A stretch of 9,972 nucleotides of DNA from an uncultured Fibrobacter sp. (GTDB lineage: Bacteria > Fibrobacterota > Fibrobacteria > Fibrobacterales > Fibrobacteraceae), in assembly GCA_934700345.1 (NCBI GenBank), contig CAKUXP010000043.1:1-9972 (forward strand), given 5' to 3'. This document shows positions 6,341 through 9,972 of the stretch, piece by piece (the first letter of the stretch is position 1; every line of letters begins with the position of its first letter). Under the pieces are notes generated by a model. It was given only the letters and a program-made list of their open reading frames with translations. It searched no databases and had not been told where the DNA came from. The position numbers and the translations under genes are program-made.

Positions 6341-6370
6341 TTGGCGCGGGTAAATTAAGTAATTTACTAT
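6341..6370 (+). promoter_or_regulatory. Possible promoter just before the glnS terminator
   Basis: TTGGCG (6341-6346) and TACTAT (6365-6370) are 18 bases apart, like a -35/-10 pair. A 16-bp palindrome, TAAATTA-AG-TAATTTA (6351-6366), fills the spacer and overlaps the -10, as an operator would. Transcription from here would meet the terminator within about 55 bases. Speculative. Confidence 0.25.
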
Positions 6371-6391
6371 ATACCAAACACTCCCCCTTAC

Positions 6392-6433
6392 ACTCCTTCC
6401 GAGGTTCTCCTTTTCTCGGAAGGAGTTTTTTTT
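6392..6433 (+). terminator. Strong intrinsic terminator after glnS
   Basis: CTCCTTCCGAG (6393-6403) pairs perfectly with CTCGGAAGGAG (6415-6425), extended by an A-T pair, with an 11-base loop and eight T (6426-6433). It begins 96 bases past the glnS stop and ends 112 bases before the next gene, so glnS and the DXS-like gene are normally separate transcripts. Confidence 0.92.
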
Positions 6434-6508
6434 CAGCGCAGAAGGGAATTTGGGAAAGCCCCCGGAAAAGTTCCGAAAGGCTCTTGCTCTTGGATAAAGT
6501 CCAAATTG

Positions 6509-6516
6509 TATATTGT
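6509..6516 (+). promoter_or_regulatory. Possible -7 element (TATATTGT) for the DXS-like gene
   Basis: TATATTGT lies 29 bases before the ATG at 6546, with TTG-rich sequence (6484-6493) about 17-20 bases further upstream that could serve as the -33 element. Placement downstream of the glnS terminator suits an independent promoter. Confidence 0.35.
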
Positions 6517-6545
6517 TGCCTGGATTTTTCAAAGAGGTTGTTTTT

Positions 6546-8327
6546 ATGTACGAGACATTGGACAAGGTAAACGGTCCAGAAGACGTCAAGAAGATGGCTG
6601 CCGGGGAACTCGAAAGCCTCGCCGCGGACATCCGCGAAGCGCTTTTTAATCGGCTTACCAAGATCGGCGGGCATTTCGGTCCGAACTTCGGGTCCGTCGA
6701 AGCGGAAATCGCGCTGCATTACGTTTTCGATTCGCTGCGGGACAAGTTCATCTTCGATATTTCGCACCAGAGCTATACGCACAAGATGCTCACGGGACGC
6801 AGGTCCGGCTATATCGACGATTCGCATTTCAAGGACGATTCGGGCTACACGAACCCGAAGGAATCCGAACATGACCTCTTCAATGTCGGGCACACTTCGA
6901 CGTCCATTTCGCTTGCGACGGGAATGGCCCGCGCCCGTGACCTGCTCGGCGGAACGGAAAACGTCATCGCCTTTATCGGCGACGGATCGCTTTCGGGCGG
7001 AGAGGCTCTCGAAGCTCTCGATTATGCGGGGTCCGAGCTGGATTCCAATCTGATAGTTGTCGTAAACGACAACGAGATGGCGATTGCCGAAACCCATGGC
7101 GGCATCTATAAAAATCTCAAGGAGCTTCGTGATTCCAAGGGAACCTGCGCGAACAACATTTTCAAAGCGTTCGGACTGGACTATGTTTACGAGGAAAACG
7201 GCAACGATATCCGGAGCCTTATCCGAATTTTCAAGGCGGTCAAGGATTCCAGGCATCCGGTCGTTGTCCATATCCATACGCAAAAGGGCAAGGGCTACCG
7301 ATTCGCCGAAGAGAACAAGGAAGCATGGCACTGGTGCCTGCCGTTTGACAGGGCGACAGGAAAATCCACGGTGGATTTCGGAAACGGCGAAAGCTACGAA
7401 TCCCTGACGGCGGACTATCTCGTCAAAAAGGCAAAAGCCGACCCGAAAGTTCTGGTCATTTCTCCTGCCATGCCGATGTCCGTTGGTCTCGGACCCGACA
7501 AGCGAAAAGAACTCGGCAAGCAGTACACCGATACGGGAATCGCCGAGGAGCAGGCGATTGCGATGGCTTCCGGGGCGGCAAGGCGCGGGGCAAAGCCCGT
7601 CGTCGTCACCAACGCGACATTTTTGCAGCGGACCTACGACCAGATGGCCCAGGACACCGCCGTAAACGAAAACCCGATAGCGGTCATCCTGAACTATTCG
7701 GGATTCAACACGCTGACGGACGTTACGCATCTAGGCATCTACATCAATGCGATCTACGGCAACATCCCGAACGTGCGCGTACTCGCCCCGACAAACAAGG
7801 CGGAATATCTCGCCATGGTGGATTTCGCCATCGAGCAGAACGAACATCCGACCATCGTGCTTATCCCGGGGAACGGCGTCATCGAGGACGGTCGCTTTGC
7901 CGACAGGGACTATTCAAAGGTCAAGTTCCGCATTGAAAGGAAAGGTTCCCGCGTGGCGATCATCGCTTTGGGAGACTTTTACCAGCGGGGAGAAGAGGTC
8001 GCCAAGATGGTCGAAGCGGAATTAGGGATTTCTCCGACGATCGTCAATCCGAGATTTGCAAGCGACATCGACAGGGAGACGCTCGAAGCGCTCAAGCGGA
8101 ACCACCAGGTCGTTGTCACGCTCGAAGACGGTATTGTCGAAGGCGGATTCGGGGAAAAGGTTGCCGCGTTCCTTGCCGATTCGCCGATAAGGGTCAAGGT
8201 CTATGGGCTTGAAAAGAAGTTCTATGACAGGTACGACCCGGAAGCGCTTCTCGGGTCTCTCGGCATCACCGCCCGGGCGATCGCCGCGGATGTCGCAAAG
8301 CTGCTCGCCGATACCGGAAATGGCTAG
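6546..8327 (+). CDS. DXS-like thiamine-diphosphate enzyme (transketolase superfamily)
   Basis: The product has 593 residues and aligns along its length with 1-deoxy-D-xylulose-5-phosphate synthase (about 620). Present are GGHFGPNFGSVE with the active-site His43, SHQSYTHK (73-80), the ThDP/Mg motif GDGSLSGG (145-152) with N174, the catalytic Glu334 in GIAEEQA, FLQRTYDQ (359-366) and His395. Three substrate-pocket features differ from E. coli DXS: Arg420 becomes Tyr384, the RYPRG loop with Arg478 becomes IPGNG (440-444), and VDGHD becomes ENGND (217-221). The insert of about 30-40 residues after the ISENVG-like segment is also missing. The protein is therefore probably a paralogue with a different acceptor and not the isoprenoid-pathway enzyme, though databases may label it dxs. 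I chose the ATG at 6546 (MYETLDKV), with AGAGG upstream, over an in-frame TTG 33 bases earlier that would fall in the promoter region. Confidence 0.85.
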   Translation: MYETLDKVNGPEDVKKMAAGELESLAADIREALFNRLTKIGGHFGPNFGSVEAEIALHYVFDSLRDKFIFDISHQSYTHKMLTGRRSGYIDDSHFKDDSGYTNPKESEHDLFNVGHTSTSISLATGMARARDLLGGTENVIAFIGDGSLSGGEALEALDYAGSELDSNLIVVVNDNEMAIAETHGGIYKNLKELRDSKGTCANNIFKAFGLDYVYEENGNDIRSLIRIFKAVKDSRHPVVVHIHTQKGKGYRFAEENKEAWHWCLPFDRATGKSTVDFGNGESYESLTADYLVKKAKADPKVLVISPAMPMSVGLGPDKRKELGKQYTDTGIAEEQAIAMASGAARRGAKPVVVTNATFLQRTYDQMAQDTAVNENPIAVILNYSGFNTLTDVTHLGIYINAIYGNIPNVRVLAPTNKAEYLAMVDFAIEQNEHPTIVLIPGNGVIEDGRFADRDYSKVKFRIERKGSRVAIIALGDFYQRGEEVAKMVEAELGISPTIVNPRFASDIDRETLEALKRNHQVVVTLEDGIVEGGFGEKVAAFLADSPIRVKVYGLEKKFYDRYDPEALLGSLGITARAIAADVAKLLADTGNG

Positions 8328-8477
8328 GGAAGTCGAGGATAGGCTGGCGTTGCGAGTTTTTTCCGTGTTGTCTCGCCGGACAAGCATTCGACGAGATGCA
8401 AACTTTCGGAAAATCGGTCGAAAAGCGTTTTTTCTAAAAAGTCCAGGGGAAAATCCCTGAGATGCCGTAAAATTTTC

Positions 8478-8485
8478 TAATTTTG
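8478..8485 (+). promoter_or_regulatory. Possible -7 element (TAATTTTG) for the 102-residue protein gene
   Basis: TAATTTTG matches TAnnTTTG exactly and lies 35 bases before the ATG at 8521. This is the best instance of the recurring element in the window. Confidence 0.4.
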
Positions 8486-8504
8486 GCTCAAAAATTAAAC
8501 ATCA

Positions 8505-8518
8505 TTTACCGAGGTAAA
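8505..8518 (+). promoter_or_regulatory. Palindrome covering the ribosome binding site
   Basis: TTTACC-GA-GGTAAA is a perfect dyad that includes the GAGG Shine-Dalgarno core and ends two bases before the start codon. As RNA it would close as a 5-bp stem with a CGAG loop. It could be an operator or a translational control hairpin. Confidence 0.35.
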
Positions 8519-8520
8519 CC

Positions 8521-8829
8521 ATGGCTGAGAACGAACAAAAGGAAAAAGTAGAAATCAAGACAGAAACGGCTGTACCGGAAGCCGCTTCTAAAAACGAGAA
8601 AAACGATTCTGCGAAAAAATCCGCTAAGAAGCCTCGCCGTCGCCCTGCCGGCAAGTTCGGCGCTTCTTCCAAGAGCAAGGCTCCGTTCTCCGACACTCTC
8701 GCCGACCGCTTTGGTGAAGCCCTTTCGAACAAGCTCAAGCGCGGAATCGAAGACGATATCAAGCGCAAGCTCAAGGCCGCTCAGTCGGATCCTGCCGTGC
8801 AGCGTGCGAGCGCAAAATTCGGCAAGTAA
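8521..8829 (+). CDS. Small, highly charged Lys/Ala-rich protein of unknown function
   Basis: The product has 102 residues and no recognised family. Residues 1-30 are rich in Glu and Lys and look disordered. Residues 31-55 are strongly basic (SAKKSAKKPRRRPAGKFG), like a nucleic-acid-binding or histone-H1-type tail. Residues 56-102 could form amphipathic helices (FSDTLADRFGEALSNKLKRG and a Lys-rich stretch) and end in KFGK. There is no signal peptide, membrane segment or cysteine, so a cytoplasmic location is expected. Base composition matches the core genes, and codon use looks like that of a well-expressed resident gene. A GAGG lies seven bases ahead of the ATG inside a palindrome, a -7-like TAATTTTG precedes it and a terminator follows, so it is a single-gene transcript. 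Nucleoid- or ribosome-associated roles are possible but unproven. Confidence 0.75.
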   Translation: MAENEQKEKVEIKTETAVPEAASKNEKNDSAKKSAKKPRRRPAGKFGASSKSKAPFSDTLADRFGEALSNKLKRGIEDDIKRKLKAAQSDPAVQRASAKFGK

Positions 8830-8853
8830 TTTTTTGACCAGCCGGTTTGGAAA

Positions 8854-8879
8854 TCCTGCGACGCCTCGCGGAATTTTTT
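8854..8879 (+). terminator. Probable intrinsic terminator after the small charged protein
   Basis: TCC-GCGA (8854-8861, one bulged T) pairs with TCGCGGA (8866-8872) around a CGCC loop and is followed by six T (8874-8879). It lies 25 bases after the stop codon. The T-run merges with the next promoter-like element. Confidence 0.65.
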
Positions 8880-8886
8880 ATATTTT
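8879..8886 (+). promoter_or_regulatory. Possible -7 element (TATATTTT) for the DUF262 gene
   Basis: TATATTTT lies 21 bases before the ATG at 8908, overlapping the end of the preceding terminator. Confidence 0.3.
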
Positions 8887-8907
8887 ATGATATAAAGGTG
8901 ATTTAAA

Positions 8908-9921
8908 ATGAAGTCGCATGTTCTTAATTTATTAGATTTTCTTTCTCAAGAGAATGTAATGTTCTTTATTCCGCCTTACCAAAGAAACTACACATGGGAT
9001 AATGAACAGTGTAGAGTTCTTTGGGATGATGTTCGCCGAATCGTTTCTGATAATTCGGAGCATTTTTTTGGAACAATCACCTTTTTTCGTGAAAAAGACT
9101 CAAATCTAGAAACTTTTGTACTGATTGATGGACAGCAAAGGATTACAACAGTAATGCTTTTTCTCGCTGCTTTGCGGGAAGTGCTAACAGATGATTTGGA
9201 ACGCGATAGAATTTTGAATTCTTTTTTGATTAATAAAAAATTTAAAGAGAGAATTAAACTGAAGCAAATAGCCTCTGATGCCGGAGCTTTTGCTGCGGTC
9301 ATAGGTAATACAAAATTTACTGGATTTACGTCGTCAATAATTGATAATTATGCTTTTTTCAAAACAGAGATAAAAAAAATTCAAAGCGCTAGACCGAATT
9401 TCAGATTAGTCGATTTATTAGATAATGGACTTGCTAAATTCTCATGCGTTACGATTGAATTAGATTCAAAAAAATCTTGTGAAAACCCTCAAATTATTTT
9501 TGAAGCGATGAATAGTTTAGGAAAACCATTATCTTTTGCAGATTTGACTAGAAATTTTTTATTGATGGGATTAAATTCCGTAGAACAGGAAAAATATTAT
9601 GAAGAATATTGGAAACCGATGGAATCCCGTTTTTCTGCAAATTTGGAGCTTATTTCCAACTTTTTTAGGGAATATATGCAAGGCAAAGATGGACGTTTTT
9701 ATAAACAACCATCGAATAAAACATATAAAGAACTTTATAGAGATTTTAAATATTTTAAAAATACTTCAGGTGGCGGGGATGCGAAAAAACTGTTAGAAAA
9801 TTTACTTGCATATTCGGAAGTTTATGCGTGGATTGTGTTTGGAAACTCTTGTGGTGATAGAAGAATAGATAGAATTCTTAAAGATTTTAGGCTTACCCGG
9901 ATTCAAATTGCTAATGCATAA
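8908..9921 (+). CDS. DUF262-domain protein (GmrSD/SspE-type NTPase half), probably truncated
   Basis: The N-terminal domain is DUF262, a ParB-like nucleotide-hydrolysing fold found in anti-phage proteins such as GmrSD and SspE. Its hallmarks are IPPYQRNYTW (21-30), HFFGTI (52-57), the DGQQR motif (74-78) followed by ITTVMLFL, and IFEAMNSLGKPLSFADLTRNFLL (from 197). Full-length relatives have about 550-700 residues and end in a DUF1524 HNH nuclease domain. This ORF has 337 residues and stops at KDFRLTRIQIANA, before any HNH motif, so the nuclease half is missing. No downstream fragment is visible in the remaining 50 bases, which already hold a terminator of a convergent gene. AAGGTG seven bases before the ATG supports the start. 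The gene is far more AT-rich than its left neighbours, as expected for acquired defence DNA. A genuine short DUF262-only form is possible, but a truncated remnant is more likely. Confidence 0.8.
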   Translation: MKSHVLNLLDFLSQENVMFFIPPYQRNYTWDNEQCRVLWDDVRRIVSDNSEHFFGTITFFREKDSNLETFVLIDGQQRITTVMLFLAALREVLTDDLERDRILNSFLINKKFKERIKLKQIASDAGAFAAVIGNTKFTGFTSSIIDNYAFFKTEIKKIQSARPNFRLVDLLDNGLAKFSCVTIELDSKKSCENPQIIFEAMNSLGKPLSFADLTRNFLLMGLNSVEQEKYYEEYWKPMESRFSANLELISNFFREYMQGKDGRFYKQPSNKTYKELYRDFKYFKNTSGGGDAKKLLENLLAYSEVYAWIVFGNSCGDRRIDRILKDFRLTRIQIANA

Positions 9922-9944
9922 TTTGAGCGGAATCTGAAGGCCGC

Positions 9945-9971
9945 AAAAAAGGCCCCCGCAGAACGGGAGCC
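9945..9971 (-). terminator. Terminator of a minus-strand gene beyond the right edge
   Basis: On the minus strand GGCTCCCG (9964-9971) pairs with CGGGGGCC (9951-9958), with one G-T wobble and a 5-base loop, followed by six T (9945-9950). It implies a convergent gene ending just outside the window. Confidence 0.8.
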
Positions 9972-9972
9972 A

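Noticed and set aside
6204..7730. 508-codon open frame on the minus strand opposite glnS and the DXS-like gene
   Set aside because: It is antisense to two well-supported genes, its translation is Arg/Val-rich without domain features, and it spans the glnS terminator. Such frames arise from codon bias in GC-rich genes.
8203..8460. 85-codon plus-strand frame across the end of the DXS-like gene
   Set aside because: It is mostly out-of-frame overlap with the DXS-like gene, Arg/Ser-rich, without a ribosome binding site.
8328..8520. Spacer after the DXS-like gene searched for a terminator or RNA gene
   Set aside because: CAGGG/CCCTG (8444-8459) and TTTTCCG/CGGAAAA arms exist but lack a proper T-run. 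Nothing firm was found except the promoter-like element and dyad before 8521.

Overview
The window looks like a chromosomal segment of a Fibrobacteraceae-type bacterium (Fibrobacter or a close relative; FCB superphylum). This is inferred from three things: a recurring TAnnTTT-like element close in front of several genes, which resembles the -7 element of Bacteroidetes-type promoters; the moderately GC-rich core genes next to very AT-rich accessory genes; and the general look of the proteins. No marker gene in the window settles the taxonomy.

Layout. (1) 1-1380, AT-rich, minus strand. The 48 bases at the left edge may be the first 16 codons of an IS5-type transposase. Beside them lies a secreted YD/RHS-like repeat protein whose frame is broken at a run of eight G. 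(2) 1178-1520, intergenic. It holds a large interleaved inverted-repeat structure and, at its far end, the intrinsic terminator of amt. (3) 1521-3142, minus strand. A compact glnK-amt operon for ammonium uptake and its PII control, preceded by a textbook sigma-54 promoter at 3188-3203. (4) 3501-4460, minus strand. A class I SAM-dependent methyltransferase of the RlmI group, possibly preceded by a coupled 30-codon leader ORF. (5) 4617-6296, plus strand. glnS, divergent from the methyltransferase, with a strong terminator about 100 bases past its stop. (6) 6546-8327, plus strand. A 593-residue DXS-like thiamine-diphosphate enzyme with an altered substrate pocket. (7) 8521-8829, plus strand. A small, highly charged protein of unknown role. 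(8) 8908-9921, plus strand, AT-rich. A DUF262 (GmrSD/SspE-type) protein that stops where the C-terminal half should begin, so it is probably a defence-gene remnant. (9) 9945-9971. The terminator of a minus-strand gene lying beyond the right edge.

The core genes have a nitrogen and glutamine theme: ammonium channel, PII regulator and glutaminyl-tRNA synthetase, with a sigma-54 promoter that would couple glnK-amt to nitrogen status. glnS is not co-transcribed with glnK-amt, so this may be coincidence. The two ends carry accessory, probably acquired, DNA. I see no complete new multi-gene system. The points most worth a second look are the G8 tract, the DXS-like paralogue, the PII without the modifiable tyrosine, the pseudoknot-like intergenic element and the truncated DUF262 gene.
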